A stretch of DNA of 64,000 nucleotides from the NCBI RefSeq assembly GCF_000285595.1, contig NZ_HE611064.1:575270-639269 (forward strand). The letters run 5' to 3'. This DNA comes from Kurthia senegalensis (GTDB lineage: Bacteria; Bacillota; Bacilli; Bacillales_A; Planococcaceae). The translations under genes and the position numbers were made by a program. The stretch's first letter is position 1. Each line of letters begins with the position of its first letter. Positions 39,134 through 50,568 of the stretch are shown one piece after another. The notes beneath the pieces were generated by a model. It saw only the letters and a program-made list of their open reading frames with translations, was not told the origin of the DNA and did no database searches.

Positions 39134-42100
39134 TTACACATCTTTATTTTCATGTGCACGATCTTTTTTCATTAATTTTGATAACAGTTCGTATACGAGT
39201 GGCACGATGATCAATGTTAAAACAGTTGAACTGATTAAACCACCGATTACCGTAATCCCCATCCCTTTCGAAATAAGTCCTGCACCTTCTCCACCAATTG
39301 CTAATGGAATCAAGGCCCCAATCGTTGCGATTGCTGTCATTAAAATCGGACGTAAACGAGTAGCCCCCGCTTCTAAAATCGCTTCACGTAATGACATACC
39401 ATCGTGTTCCATATGAATAATACGGTCTACGAGAACGATGGCATTCGTTACGACGATTCCGACGAGCATAAGTAACCCGATTAAAGAAGATACGCTAATC
39501 GTTTCTCCTGCAATCCAAAGTGCTACTAATGCGCCGATTACTGTAAATGGTAATGAGAATAAAATAGCAAATGGCGCTAAGCCTTCACCGAATGTAACAA
39601 CGAGTAGGAAGTATACGATTGCAATCGCTGCGATAATCGCAATTCCTAACTTGAAGAAGGCGTCAGAAATATCTTCTGTTACACCACCTGTATCGATTGT
39701 TACACCATTTGGCACGTCAATTTTATCAATTTTTTCTTGAACAGCATTCGAAACTTTCGTTACATTTTTATCTTTAGAAGTAGCTGTGACTGTCGCATAA
39801 TATTTCCCACCGTTACGAGAAATTTCTGTGTACGTTTTATCTTCTTTCACATTGACTACTTCGCTTAATTTCACTTTTTCACCAGTCGGTGTTGTGATTT
39901 TTTCATTTAACACTTTTTCAAACGTATCTGGATTCGTAATATCTGATGTGATTTCAACATCAATTTCTTTTCCATCTTGTTCGACAGTCGTTAACGTTGT
40001 CGCTTGAACGTTCGGGTTAATCGCCATCGCAATTTGACCTGTCGTTAAGCCTAATTCATTCGCACGTTTTTGATCAACGACTAATGTTTTTTCATCGTAC
40101 TGATCTGATAATGAAGATTTCGCATCTTTCAATGAATCATTGTCATTTAAAATGGCTGTAATTTCATTGATAACCGGGCGCATATCTTCGATTGTATTGC
40201 CGTAAACAGAATAGGATAATTCGTTATTTGAAGAGCCAGTAAAGTTTTGTTCTTTCCATTCACCAGCTTGTTCTACTTCTTTGATTTCTTTCACGAGTTT
40301 TTCTTTTTTCGTTGCGAAATCTTTCGTATCTGGGTCATAAATGATGTACATTAGAGCGCCGTTTCCGCCGCCACCCATCATCGGATTAGAGCCACCAATT
40401 GACGTTTGAATCGTATCGATGTCTTTGTTTTTCTTCACGACATCTTCTACTTTCGCAACATCTTCAACGACTTGCTCACGTGTTTGACCTGCTTTCGGTG
40501 TGTACGTTACGTATGCCATTTTTTGTTCGTCATCTGGTAAGAAACTAAAGCCGACAAGTGGTGTTAAGAATAAACTAGCAGCTAATACAACGACCGAAGC
40601 GATTGCCGTAATCCATTTATGTCCTAGCACCCACGTAAGAACGGATTTGTACCATGTAGCCAGTTTTCCGTGTTCTTCTTTTTTATGTGCGCGTTCCGAT
40701 GGCTCTTTATACAATTCTTTTTTGAATAATGTATGTGCCAATACAGGAACGACCGTGATTGCAACAATTAATGAAGCGAATAGCGCAAATGCCATCGTTA
40801 ATGCGAATGGTAAAAATAATTCACCAACCATGCCACCTACTAATGCAACTGGTAAGAATACTGCTACCGTTACGAGTGTAGACGCTAAAATCGGTTTAAA
40901 CATTTCAAGTGTTGCTTCACGAATTAACGTACGTCCACTTTGTTTTTCTGTTTGTGAATACAAGCGTCGATAAATATTTTCTACGACGACAATAGAGTCA
41001 TCAATTACCCGCCCAATCGCAACGGTCATCGCACCAAGTGTCATCATATTTAACGTAATATCTAATTGTTTCAAGAAAATAATCGCAATTAATAATGATA
41101 ATGGAATCGAAATAATCGAAATGATTGTTGAACGAATATTTCTTAGGAATAGCATGATGATGATTACAGCCGCAATCGCACCGAACAATGCTTTTTCGAG
41201 CATCGTATTAACCGATTTCTCGATTGGCTCGCCTTGGTCAAGCGTCACATCAATTTTAATTCCTTTATTTTCATCTTCAAATTTCTTCGCTGCATCTTTA
41301 ACATCTTGTACGACATCTACCGTGTTCGCATCTTGTGCTTTTACGGCTTGAACAGCAATCGCATCTTCTCCATTCGTACGAGAAATCGATTCAACTTCCC
41401 CTACAAGTTTCAATTCAGCAATATCTTTTAATTTTACTGTTTTCGGTTCTAGTGATGCACTTGTTGCACTACCCATTGCTGCAGCCGCAGCTTCTGCTGA
41501 TACGGCTGCACTTGCTTGAACCGGAATTTCAAGATTTTCTAATTTTTTCATCGTTGTCATTTTACCGTCGACAACAACAGACTGTTCTGAGTCTTTGAAT
41601 TCAAACATACCAAGCGGTGCTTTCGTGTCCATCCCTTGAACGTATTGTTTAACCGAATCTTCTGTTAAACCATTTTTTTGTAACTCTTTATCGTTAAAGC
41701 GAAGTTCAACTTTTTTCACTTGTTGTCCTGATAAAGAGACAGATGATACACCGTCAAGCTGTTCGATTTTCGGTTGTAAATAATCTTCTACCGTCTTCGT
41801 AAGCTCTGCAATATCTTGATTGCTAGACGATACGCTTAACGCAACGACCGGGAACGCATTTAATGATAAACGATCAATCGTTGGCGCTTGTGCCGTATCA
41901 GGTAATTCTACCTTCTCAAGCGCTTCTTTAATACTTTGACGCGCTTCTTGCATATCTTGACCATATTCAAACTCTACTTGAATATTCGACATATTCGAAT
42001 ATGAATTTGACGTAACGGTTTTGACGCCTTCCAAATTGGCAACCGCTTTTTCATAAGGTGTCGATACATCTTTTTCTACTTGTGTTGGAGTTGCCCCTGG

Positions 42101-42256
42101 ATATGTAGTCGATATCGAAATCATTGGAACTGTAATATCAGGGATTGATTCCATCTTCATCTTTAATCCTGCATAAACACCTGCGCATGCTAAAATAATC
42201 GTCATTAGCCATACCGCTAGTTTGTTTTTCAGAATAAATTTGACAAAATCATTCAC
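39134..42256 (-). CDS. RND-family multidrug/lipopeptide efflux pump (SwrC/AcrB type)
   Basis: 1040 residues. TM1 (FVKFILKNKLAVWLMTIIL), a first large periplasm-type loop with the porter signature ISTTYPGATPTQVEKDVSTPYEKA, TM2-6 with LMTLGAMTVAIGRVIDDSIVVVENIYR (the motif carries the DD-type proton-relay acids), a second loop, and TM8-12 ending SLIGLLMLVGIVVTNAIVLVDRI and GATRLRPILMTAIATIGALIPLA. An alanine-rich stretch (ASAAVSAEAAAAAMGSA) sits in loop 1, unusual for the family. Gram-positive members such as SwrC export surfactants and fatty acids. The TetR gene is divergent, and two dyads lie in the shared region. The RBS is weak. Confidence 0.93.
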   Translation of the reverse strand: MNDFVKFILKNKLAVWLMTIILACAGVYAGLKMKMESIPDITVPMISISTTYPGATPTQVEKDVSTPYEKAVANLEGVKTVTSNSYSNMSNIQVEFEYGQDMQEARQSIKEALEKVELPDTAQAPTIDRLSLNAFPVVALSVSSSNQDIAELTKTVEDYLQPKIEQLDGVSSVSLSGQQVKKVELRFNDKELQKNGLTEDSVKQYVQGMDTKAPLGMFEFKDSEQSVVVDGKMTTMKKLENLEIPVQASAAVSAEAAAAAMGSATSASLEPKTVKLKDIAELKLVGEVESISRTNGEDAIAVQAVKAQDANTVDVVQDVKDAAKKFEDENKGIKIDVTLDQGEPIEKSVNTMLEKALFGAIAAVIIIMLFLRNIRSTIISIISIPLSLLIAIIFLKQLDITLNMMTLGAMTVAIGRVIDDSIVVVENIYRRLYSQTEKQSGRTLIREATLEMFKPILASTLVTVAVFLPVALVGGMVGELFLPFALTMAFALFASLIVAITVVPVLAHTLFKKELYKEPSERAHKKEEHGKLATWYKSVLTWVLGHKWITAIASVVVLAASLFLTPLVGFSFLPDDEQKMAYVTYTPKAGQTREQVVEDVAKVEDVVKKNKDIDTIQTSIGGSNPMMGGGGNGALMYIIYDPDTKDFATKKEKLVKEIKEVEQAGEWKEQNFTGSSNNELSYSVYGNTIEDMRPVINEITAILNDNDSLKDAKSSLSDQYDEKTLVVDQKRANELGLTTGQIAMAINPNVQATTLTTVEQDGKEIDVEITSDITNPDTFEKVLNEKITTPTGEKVKLSEVVNVKEDKTYTEISRNGGKYYATVTATSKDKNVTKVSNAVQEKIDKIDVPNGVTIDTGGVTEDISDAFFKLGIAIIAAIAIVYFLLVVTFGEGLAPFAILFSLPFTVIGALVALWIAGETISVSSLIGLLMLVGIVVTNAIVLVDRIIHMEHDGMSLREAILEAGATRLRPILMTAIATIGALIPLAIGGEGAGLISKGMGITVIGGLISSTVLTLIIVPLVYELLSKLMKKDRAHENKDV

Positions 42257-42282
42257 GAGAACACCGCCTTTTTCTTCTTTTA

Positions 42283-42311
42283 TTGACTATACGAAAGCCA
42301 TTTACTATAAT
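42283..42311 (+). promoter_or_regulatory. Promoter for the tetR gene
   Basis: TTGACT, 17-base spacer, TATAAT on the plus strand. The first operator-like dyad begins two bases after the -10, so a bound repressor would cover the transcription start. Confidence 0.8.
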
Positions 42312-42313
42312 TA

Positions 42314-42327
42314 TGACCAATTAGTCA
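42314..42327. promoter_or_regulatory. Operator-like dyad 1 (TGAC-N6-GTCA)
   Basis: TGAC CAATTA GTCA, extended by one base pair on each side (A..T). Overlaps the start region of the tetR promoter. Confidence 0.6.
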
Positions 42328-42344
42328 TCTAACGTTTATCTTAG

Positions 42345-42358
42345 TGACCGGAAAGTCA
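42345..42358. promoter_or_regulatory. Operator-like dyad 2 (TGAC-N6-GTCA)
   Basis: TGAC CGGAAA GTCA. Same half-sites and spacing as the first, centred 31 bases away (about three helical turns). Confidence 0.6.
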
Positions 42359-42391
42359 AAAGTCAATTCATTAGGAAGGGGAATTTCAAAA

Positions 42392-43231
42392 TTGTCTAAA
42401 AGAGAGTTTATTATGCAGCAAGCGAAAGAGCTTTTCATCACAAAAGGTGTTGATCAGACATCAATTGAAGACATTACGAAAGCGTGTGAAATTTCAAAGG
42501 GAGCTTTCTATTTAAGCTTTAAATCAAAAGATGATTTATTAATCTCTCTCCTTGATCAATTAATTCGTTCTGTCGTCCTCGATATCCAAGAGCTAGATGA
42601 GGAAACCATTCCACCTAGACAAAAGCTCATTACGTATTGCACAAAACAATTTACAATATTAGAGGAAAACATCCCATTAGTTATTACCTCATTACAGTCC
42701 GGCTCGAAACATATTAATCACGCTTTCTTCGAACATTTACAACAATTTGCACTACACATAAATAATTGGATTTTTTCAATTTTAAAGCAATATTATCCAA
42801 CCGTTGCTGATGAAAAAATATATGAGGGGTTCATTTATTTAAATGGTCTCATAAAAGGCTACAGTGACTTCTTTTATCAACATCAAATTCGCTTTGATTT
42901 CGAGAAGATTAGCGAGCAAATTGTCGACTGTTTAGACTTACTGATTGCCGCACCGCTCCCCACTAATATTACGAAAGAAATGTTCGAGTCTTCTACGAGT
43001 TGCGTACCACGCAGTCCAAAGTCGACGCGCGTGTTAATTGAAGAAGAACTCATACGGTGCCGTAGCATCTTCTTAGAGCAACCGTTTTACATAGACAGCT
43101 TATCTCTTATCGAAATGGAATTGCAGCGAGAAAAGCCTCGACAAGCGATACTACAAGGTATGATTCACAACTTAAGTCATGAAAAAGAATGTAAATGGCT
43201 GATCCTTTTACTCAAACAATTATTTTTATAA
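42392..43231 (+). CDS. TetR/AcrR-family transcriptional regulator
   Basis: 279 residues from a TTG at 42392 with AAGGGGAATTT upstream; the earlier frame opening (42344) lies inside the operator region. N-terminal TetR helix-turn-helix: KREFIMQQAKELFITKGVDQTSIEDITKACEISKGAFYLSFKSKDDLL. The remaining 220 residues are the ligand-binding domain with a YerO/FarR-like layout (LQELDEETIPPRQKLITYC, YEGFIYLNGLIKGYSDFFY), longer than most TetR proteins. Likely represses the divergent pump and itself. A hairpin terminator follows. Confidence 0.9.
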   Translation: MSKREFIMQQAKELFITKGVDQTSIEDITKACEISKGAFYLSFKSKDDLLISLLDQLIRSVVLDIQELDEETIPPRQKLITYCTKQFTILEENIPLVITSLQSGSKHINHAFFEHLQQFALHINNWIFSILKQYYPTVADEKIYEGFIYLNGLIKGYSDFFYQHQIRFDFEKISEQIVDCLDLLIAAPLPTNITKEMFESSTSCVPRSPKSTRVLIEEELIRCRSIFLEQPFYIDSLSLIEMELQREKPRQAILQGMIHNLSHEKECKWLILLLKQLFL

Positions 43232-43274
43232 AAAAACATCGCCGCTTCTTTACTGAAGACGACGATGTTTTTTT
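43232..43274 (+). terminator. Terminator after the tetR gene
   Basis: AAAACATCG...CGATGTTTT stem with an inner CTTC/GAAG pairing and T8 following on the plus strand. Confidence 0.8.
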
Positions 43275-43340
43275 ATTTACATAGTACTAGTTGCTTTCAC
43301 AATAAATGCTTCGACTACTGTTATATGAAGTTAACATGTA

Positions 43341-43514
43341 TTAATTATTCGCTTTCTTTTTTGCCCATACGATGCGCCAGCCGAATGCTACAGCTAAAAC
43401 AAGAAGCCATACGAGTAAAATACCAGTGTTTTGGAACTTAGCTGTAAAGAATGTCACGACAAATGTAAGCACAGCAATGACAACAAATAATAAAGCTAAT
43501 TTTTTTCCACTCAT
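43341..43514 (-). CDS. 57-residue membrane protein of unknown function
   Basis: Translated by eye: MSGKKLALLFVVIAVLTFVV, a short polar turn (TAKFQNTG), then ILLVWLLVLAVAFGWRIVW and a basic tail KKKANN. Two helices and an N-in/C-in layout are likely. A strong AGGAGGAG precedes the ATG at 43512-43514. No family recognised. It stands alone between the tetR and pdhD terminators. Confidence 0.75.
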   Translation of the reverse strand: MSGKKLALLFVVIAVLTFVVTFFTAKFQNTGILLVWLLVLAVAFGWRIVWAKKKANN

Positions 43515-43749
43515 GAAAATCTCCTCCTAAAATACGTTCGCAACGTATGCGCAACGCATATTTCACAAAAATGCACGATGCATCTTCTAAAGTATATCCT
43601 CGCTCATTTTAGCAGAAAAAGAAAAGAAAGTTAACGCTCAACGAAATTGTTACGAAAATTGTCCAATTTCGTCCATAACTCCTCACAAATCATTGAACAA
43701 TTTTAAACATTGTTCTTTTCTACCTCCACTAAACGATTATTTACATTAC

Positions 43750-43788
43750 AAAAAAAGCCCTGAAAATCCATTGATTTTCAAGGCTTCT
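43750..43788 (-). terminator. Terminator after pdhD
   Basis: AAGCCTTGAAAATC, loop AATG, GATTTTCAGGGCTT then T6 on the minus strand. Confidence 0.88.
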
Positions 43789-43801
43789 TCATTAGATAAA
43801 A

Positions 43802-45217
43802 TTATTTTTTACCTAAGATGTGGATTGGGTTACCAAGAGCTACTTCTGCAGCTTCCATTGTAATTTCCCCTAAAGTTGGGTGAGCATGGATTGTCATAGC
43901 GATATCTTCTAAAGTCATGCCGCCTTCAATAGCAGTAGCCATTTCTGCGATCATGTCAGAAGCACCAACACCAACAATTTGAGCACCGATTAATAAACCG
44001 TCTTCTTTGCGGCCAACAAGTTTAACAAAACCTTCTGTTTCGTTAAGAGCTAATGCACGACCATTTGCGCCGAATGGGAATTTACCAGTAACTACTTCGA
44101 AACCTTCAGCTTTTGCTTCTTCTTCATTTAAGCCAACAGTAGCCATTTCTGGATCTGTGAAGCATACAGCTGGGATTGCTAAGTAATCAACGATTGATTT
44201 TTCGCCAGCAATTGCTTCAGCAGCTACTTTACCTTCGTAAGAAGCTTTGTGAGCTAATTGTAAACCTGGTACGATATCACCGATTGCATAGATGTTTTCT
44301 ACAGACGTACGACCTTGTTTATCAACTTTTAATAAACCGCGTTCGCCGAATTCAACGCCTACTTCTTCAAGACCCATATCGCCAGTGTTTGGACGACGAC
44401 CGACAGTTACTAATACGTAATCCGCTTCAATAGATTTTGCTTCGCCAGCTACTTCGTATTTTACAGTAACGCCAGTTTCTGTTTCTTCAACGCCTTGAGC
44501 AAGTGCGCCAACTTCAACAGTAACGCCTTTTTTCTTAAGACCTTTTTTAACGATTTGAGTCATCGCTTTTTCGAAACCTGCTAAGATGTCTTTGCCGCCT
44601 TCAAGGATTGTTACTTCAGAACCTAGGTTAGCGTAAGCAGAACCTAGTTCAGTACCGATGTAACCGCCACCAATTACGACTAATTTGCCTGGTAATTCAG
44701 TAAGGTTTAAAGCACCTGTAGAGTTAAGAACACGTTTAGAGAATTTGAAAGTTGGAATTTCCACTGGACGTGAACCTGTTGCTAAAATTAAGTTTTTGAA
44801 GTTGTAATGTTTTGAACCGTCTTCAGTAGCTACTGTTAATGAGTTTGCAGAGTTGATGTATGCTTCACCCATAACGACTTCAATACCATTACCTTTTAAT
44901 AAACCAGAAACACCGCCAGTTAATTTTTTAACGACGCTTTCTTTGAATGCTTGTGCTTTAGCGAAGTCTAATTTAACTTCTGAAGCGATTACACCCATAT
45001 CTTCTGATTCTTTAGCATGTACATAGCGGTGACCTACTGAGATCATTGCTTTTGAAGGAATACAACCAACGTTTAAGCAAACGCCACCTACGTATTCTTT
45101 TTCAATAACTGTAACTTTTTGACCTAATTGTGCTGCGCGAATTGCGGCTACGTATCCACCAGGACCCGCACCAATTACGACTGTATCTGTTTCGATTGGG
45201 AAATCTCCTACTACCAT
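43802..45217 (-). CDS. pdhD: Dihydrolipoamide dehydrogenase (E3)
   Basis: 471 residues. FAD-binding [20 protein letters not shown], redox-active disulfide [19 protein letters not shown]-binding [20 protein letters not shown], second FAD motif NIYAIGDIV, and C-terminal catalytic AHPTLGE (HxxxxE dyad). It reoxidises the lipoyl groups of E2, producing NADH, and is shared by other 2-oxoacid dehydrogenases. Last gene of pdhABCD, four bases after pdhC, before a terminator. Confidence 0.97.
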   Translation of the reverse strand: MVVGDFPIETDTVVIGAGPGGYVAAIRAAQLGQKVTVIEKEYVGGVCLNVGCIPSKAMISVGHRYVHAKESEDMGVIASEVKLDFAKAQAFKESVVKKLTGGVSGLLKGNGIEVVMGEAYINSANSLTVATEDGSKHYNFKNLILATGSRPVEIPTFKFSKRVLNSTGALNLTELPGKLVVIGGGYIGTELGSAYANLGSEVTILEGGKDILAGFEKAMTQIVKKGLKKKGVTVEVGALAQGVEETETGVTVKYEVAGEAKSIEADYVLVTVGRRPNTGDMGLEEVGVEFGERGLLKVDKQGRTSVENIYAIGDIVPGLQLAHKASYEGKVAAEAIAGEKSIVDYLAIPAVCFTDPEMATVGLNEEEAKAEGFEVVTGKFPFGANGRALALNETEGFVKLVGRKEDGLLIGAQIVGVGASDMIAEMATAIEGGMTLEDIAMTIHAHPTLGEITMEAAEVALGNPIHILGKK

Positions 45218-45220
45218 TTT

Positions 45221-46528
45221 TTATGCCTCCATTAATAATAATTCAGGATCACTTAGTAAACGCTTGATTGTATTCATAGCGTTTTGAGCAGTAACCCCGT
45301 CAATCATGCGATGATCAAAGCTCAATGATAATGCTAACACAGATGCGGCTACAATTTCACCATTTTTAATGACTGGTTTTTCTGCAATACGACCTACGCC
45401 TAGAATTGCAACTTCTGGATGGTTAATTACTGGTGTGAACCATTGACCGCCCGCTGAACCAATATTAGAAATTGAGCATGATGCACCTTTCATCTCATTC
45501 GATGATAGTTTACCATTTCTCGCTTTGTCTGCCAATTCGTTAATTTCATTCGAAATAGCGAAGACCGATTTACGATCTGCATTTTTGACAACTGGAACGA
45601 GTAGACCACGTTCCGTGTCTGCTGCTATACCAATATTATAATAATGTTTCGTAATAATTTCCTCTGTTTCGTCATCAAACGAGCAATTTAATGCAGGGAA
45701 CTCGCGTAAAGCACTCACAAGAGCCTTCACAACATATGGAAGGTACGTTAATTTAATACCTTTCGCTGCTGCAACTTCTTTGAATTTTTTACGGTGTGCA
45801 ACAAGTGCTGTCACATCGACTTCATCCATTAAAGTTACGTGTGGTGCTGTATGTTTAGAGTTCACCATTGCTTTTGCAATCATGCGGCGCATAGAAGAAA
45901 TTTTCTCACGTGTTTCTGGGAATTCGCCTTCTGAAACGACCGGTGCTTGCACTTTTTCCGTTGTGCTTTGTTCAGATGATACAGCTTCTTCTTGTGGTGC
46001 TTCTTGTTGTTGACCACCATTTTTGAATGATTCGATATCTTCTTTTAAGACGCGACCATTTTTACCTGTACCTGTCACTAATGAAATGTCTACATCATTT
46101 TGGCGAGCGAATTTGCGAACAGAAGGCATCGCAATAATGCGTTTCGTTGAAGAAGGAGCTTCTTCTTTCGGTTCTTCTTTCACTTCTTCTTTCGGTTCTT
46201 CTTTCACTTCTGCTTTTGGTTCTTCTTTTACTTCTTCTTTCGGTGCTTCTTCGTCGTCTTTATGACCATGAAGTTCAAGATCTTCGTATCCTGGTGCATC
46301 GATTTCAAGTAAAACAGTCCCTACAGTTGTTAATGTACCTTCTTCTACGAGTACTTTTTCAATCGTACCTTCTACTGGAGATGGGATTTCTACAACTGCT
46401 TTATCGTTTTGTACTTCTGCTAAAATTGTATCTTCTTCGATTTTATCTCCTGGTTTTACGAACCATTTAATAATTTCACCTTCGTGAATACCTTCACCAA
46501 TGTCTGGTAAGCGGAATTTATAAGCCAT
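45221..46528 (-). CDS. pdhC: Dihydrolipoamide acetyltransferase (E2) of pyruvate dehydrogenase
   Basis: 435 residues. One lipoyl domain (about 1-77) with [13 protein letters not shown] carrying the lipoyl lysine. A long E/K/P linker follows, then a peripheral subunit-binding domain ([25 protein letters not shown]) and a catalytic domain ending [19 protein letters not shown] (active HxxxDG). The linker is a tandem repeat of an eight-residue unit (KEEPKEEV). E2 forms the 60-mer icosahedral core in Gram-positives and moves acetyl groups to CoA. Second-last gene of the operon. Confidence 0.97.
   Translation of the reverse strand: MAYKFRLPDIGEGIHEGEIIKWFVKPGDKIEEDTILAEVQNDKAVVEIPSPVEGTIEKVLVEEGTLTTVGTVLLEIDAPGYEDLELHGHKDDEEAPKEEVKEEPKAEVKEEPKEEVKEEPKEEAPSSTKRIIAMPSVRKFARQNDVDISLVTGTGKNGRVLKEDIESFKNGGQQQEAPQEEAVSSEQSTTEKVQAPVVSEGEFPETREKISSMRRMIAKAMVNSKHTAPHVTLMDEVDVTALVAHRKKFKEVAAAKGIKLTYLPYVVKALVSALREFPALNCSFDDETEEIITKHYYNIGIAADTERGLLVPVVKNADRKSVFAISNEINELADKARNGKLSSNEMKGASCSISNIGSAGGQWFTPVINHPEVAILGVGRIAEKPVIKNGEIVAASVLALSLSFDHRMIDGVTAQNAMNTIKRLLSDPELLLMEA
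46159..46250. repeat. 24-base tandem repeat in pdhC encoding the E2 linker
   Basis: About four imperfect copies of a 24-base unit (plus strand CTTCTTTCGGTTCTTCTTTC and ACTT), encoding repeated KEEPKEEV on the minus strand. Copy number may vary between strains; a mobile linker tolerates length change. Confidence 0.75.
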
Positions 46529-46576
46529 AATAAGTTACCCTCCTACTGAATATTCGTTGTCTATGTTGTGGAACAA

Positions 46577-47554
46577 TTAGAATTCTAGAACTTTTTTCGC
46601 AGTTTCAATAACATCTTTATAGTTTGGTAACCATACTGATTCTGCTTGTGGGAATGGATAAATCGTATCCGGTGCAGCAACGCGTAGAACAGGTGCTTCT
46701 AATGAAAGAATCGCACGTTCGTTAATTTCTGCTACAACAGTTGCAGCAACACCGGCTTGTTTTTGTGCTTCTTGTACGACAATCGCACGGTTTGTTTTTT
46801 CAACAGATGCGATGATCGTGTCGATATCTAATGGAGAAATTGTACGTAAGTCAATAACTTCCACAGAGTGACCTTCTTTTTCTAATTCTTCCGCTGCTTT
46901 TAATGATTCGTGAACCATTGCACCGTAAGTAATAATTGAAAGGTCTGTTCCTTCACGTTTCACGTCTGCTTTACCTAGTTCAATTGCGTATGCTTCTTCT
47001 GGCACTTCTTCACGGAATGAACGGTAAAGTTTTAAGTGTTCTAAGAAAACAACTGGGTCATTATCGCGAATAGAAGCGATTAATAAACCTTTTGCATCGT
47101 AAGGAGTTGATGGTACGACTACTTTTAAGCCTGGTTGTTGTGCAACAAGACCTTCTAAGCTATCTGAGTGCATTTCAGGTGTATGCACACCACCACCGAA
47201 TGGAGAACGAATCGTTACAGGTGCGCTTAAGTTGCCACCTGAACGGTAACGAAGTCGTGCTAATTGGCCAGAAATTGAATCCATTACTTCATAAACGAAA
47301 CCGAAGAATTGAATTTCAGGAACCGGGCGGAAGCCTTCAAGTGCTAAACCGATTGCTAAACCACCAATACCTGATTCTGCAAGTGGTGTATCAAATACAC
47401 GATCCTCACCGAATTCTTTTTGAAGACCTTCTGTTGCACGGAATACCCCGCCGTTTACACCGACGTCCTCACCGAAAACTAATACGTTCTCGTTGTCTTT
47501 TAATTCACAACGAAGTGCGTCTGTAATTGCTTGAATCATCGTCATTTGTGCCAT
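46577..47554 (-). CDS. pdhB: Pyruvate dehydrogenase E1 beta subunit
   Basis: 325 residues. Transketolase-like pyrimidine domain with [21 protein letters not shown] (the catalytic glutamate), [34 protein letters not shown]-terminal transketolase domain with [15 protein letters not shown]. With E1 alpha it decarboxylates pyruvate using thiamine diphosphate. Follows pdhA after three bases; about 50 bases before pdhC. Confidence 0.97.
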   Translation of the reverse strand: MAQMTMIQAITDALRCELKDNENVLVFGEDVGVNGGVFRATEGLQKEFGEDRVFDTPLAESGIGGLAIGLALEGFRPVPEIQFFGFVYEVMDSISGQLARLRYRSGGNLSAPVTIRSPFGGGVHTPEMHSDSLEGLVAQQPGLKVVVPSTPYDAKGLLIASIRDNDPVVFLEHLKLYRSFREEVPEEAYAIELGKADVKREGTDLSIITYGAMVHESLKAAEELEKEGHSVEVIDLRTISPLDIDTIIASVEKTNRAIVVQEAQKQAGVAATVVAEINERAILSLEAPVLRVAAPDTIYPFPQAESVWLPNYKDVIETAKKVLEF

Positions 47555-47557
47555 CGG

Positions 47558-48688
<1,131 letters not shown>

Positions 48689-48744
48689 TCATAACTGTAT
48701 TATTTTTATTTATTTTTTCACTGGTACAACTAACTTATGAACTT

Positions 48745-48773
48745 AGTATACCGAAACATTTTTCGTTCGTCAA
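48745..48773 (-). promoter_or_regulatory. Promoter of the pdhABCD operon
   Basis: Minus strand TTGACG, 17-base spacer, TATACT. Confidence 0.8.
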
Positions 48774-48943
48774 CGCTTACATTATCTTGTTTTGTTATTA
48801 TTTTTCTAAAAGTTCTATAAACTTTTTTCTACCTCTGTATTACATTTATTTATACTTCTGTATTATATCAGGGCATATTTTAATGCATTTTTCACTAATA
48901 CAGCAGTAGTACACATCGTCGTTTAACTCAAAATGTTCTGTCA

Positions 48944-48971
48944 TTGCACATGTCGTTTTGTCATGTATACT
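48944..48971 (+). promoter_or_regulatory. Promoter for def
   Basis: TTGCAC, 16-base spacer, TATACT on the plus strand, about 35 bases before the def ATG. The 170 bases between it and the pdh promoter are AT-rich, with no other signal seen. Confidence 0.65.
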
Positions 48972-49007
48972 AAAAATATAGATAGAAAATGAAAGGAAGT
49001 ACGATTC

Positions 49008-49559
49008 ATGATTTTAATGAAAGACATTATTCGTGAAGGACACCCTACTTTACGTCAAAAAGCCACAGAACTAACTTTCCCTTTAACAGCGGAAGAAAAA
49101 CAATTTGGTGAAGACTTATTACAATTCTTAATCAACAGCCAAGACCCAGAGTTAATGGAGAAATACGAATTACGCTCTGGTATCGGGATTGCTGCCCCAC
49201 AAGTGAACGTTTCAAAAAGAATGTTTGCACTTCACGTACCAGACGATAAAGGGAATATCGTCAGCATGGTCGTTGTGAATCCTAAAATCGTCAGCCATTC
49301 TGTTGAATTAGCTTACTTGCCTGCGGGTGAAGGTTGCTTATCAGTCGATCGTGAAGTTCCAGGATACGTACCTCGTCCACAACGTATTACTGTGAAATAT
49401 TTTGATTTAGACGGTACGGAGCATAAAGTACGTCTTAAAAACTTGCCTGCAATCGCTTTCCAACATGAACTTGACCATTTAAATGGTGTAATGTTCTACG
49501 ATCATATTAATAAAGAAAATCCATTTTTCGAAGTAGACAATTCTCACCCACTAGATTAA
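49008..49559 (+). CDS. def: Peptide deformylase (type 2)
   Basis: 183 residues. The three metal-site motifs are present: [28 protein letters not shown] (EGCLS, metal cysteine) and [16 protein letters not shown] (HExxH, here HELDH). The longer spacing and insert before motif 1 mark the Gram-positive type 2 form (DefB). It removes formyl from new protein N-termini. GAAAGGAAG is the RBS. Monocistronic, ending at a strong hairpin. Confidence 0.97.
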   Translation: MILMKDIIREGHPTLRQKATELTFPLTAEEKQFGEDLLQFLINSQDPELMEKYELRSGIGIAAPQVNVSKRMFALHVPDDKGNIVSMVVVNPKIVSHSVELAYLPAGEGCLSVDREVPGYVPRPQRITVKYFDLDGTEHKVRLKNLPAIAFQHELDHLNGVMFYDHINKENPFFEVDNSHPLD

Positions 49560-49565
49560 TCGGAT

Positions 49566-49611
49566 AAAACAAAACGGCTCGCCTCTATATATAGAGGCGA
49601 GCCGTTTTCAT
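49566..49611. terminator. Bidirectional terminator between def and the HAD gene
   Basis: AAAACGGCTCGCCTCTATAT and its complement: an almost fully paired 40-base palindrome between convergent genes. Confidence 0.93.
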
Positions 49612-49613
49612 AT

Positions 49614-50393
49614 TTAAATCAATCCTAGTTTTTTCATTGCTTTCGATAAGCCATCTTCATCTACATGATCCGTTACGAACGTCGCCGCTTCTTTCGCTTC
49701 TGGGACACCATTGCCCATCGCAACGCTAATACCACGTTCTTTAAACGCCGCCAACATTTCCTGGTCATTTAATCCATCACCAAAAACGACAACGTCTTCC
49801 GCTTCATACGGCGTATGTTTTAAAAATTGTTCAATGCCATATGCTTTCGATACGCCTGAATTAATGACATCAATCGAATACTCATGCCAGCGAATAAAAT
49901 GGAATTCCGGAAAAGCTTCCGCAAATTCGCGTTCACCTTGTTCTCCTGTATAAAGAAGCAATTGATACATTTTCTTCAATTCAAATGCATTCGGTGAAAT
50001 CGTTGGCATTGGATAATATAAAGAATCCATGCTCACTTGAACTTTTTCCGTATTAATCGTAGAAGTCATTTTTTCATCATCTAAAAAGACGACTGGATAA
50101 TTGCGCTCTTTTGCCAACTGCACGAAACGCGTCATCGAATCGATTGGAAGTGGGCTCTCTGAAATGATTTTTCCTTTATAAACGACATATTGTCCGTTGA
50201 AACTTACATAAGAATCTACTCGTAATTGGGCAGCTACCTCTTCTAAAAAATACGGAGAACGCCCTGTCGCGATGGCAATTTCATGCCCATTTGCACGAGC
50301 TTGTTCGATTGCTCGGTGTGTCGCTTCTGGAATTTGCTTGCTCGTATTGTACAATGTACCGTCAATATCAAAAAATAAAATCTTTTTTTTCAT
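49614..50393 (-). CDS. Cof-type HAD-superfamily phosphatase (YkrA-like)
   Basis: 259 residues. HAD motif I FFDIDGTLYNTSKQIPE (DxDGT), motif II IAIATGRSPYF, C2B cap domain, motif III/IV VVVFGDGLNDQEMLAAF (GDxxND). Cof-type enzymes dephosphorylate sugar phosphates, nucleotides or flavin/PLP phosphates; the substrate cannot be told from sequence. Position between rpoY-rnjA and def matches ykrA of Bacillus. The start is near GGGGCGAG. Confidence 0.9.
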   Translation of the reverse strand: MKKKILFFDIDGTLYNTSKQIPEATHRAIEQARANGHEIAIATGRSPYFLEEVAAQLRVDSYVSFNGQYVVYKGKIISESPLPIDSMTRFVQLAKERNYPVVFLDDEKMTSTINTEKVQVSMDSLYYPMPTISPNAFELKKMYQLLLYTGEQGEREFAEAFPEFHFIRWHEYSIDVINSGVSKAYGIEQFLKHTPYEAEDVVVFGDGLNDQEMLAAFKERGISVAMGNGVPEAKEAATFVTDHVDEDGLSKAMKKLGLI

Positions 50394-50568
50394 TTTCTCG
50401 CCCCTTGAAAATATTTTTTACGAATTAAAAGAAATATACCGTCTTACTATTACACGCACAGTTTATCAAAAATACGATAGACCGTACACAATGAGCCTTC
50501 CCTACTTGATTATTTACAAAGTGAAAAAACGCTTCCTATCTACTTTGCAAAGCATTTATGACGCGCTC

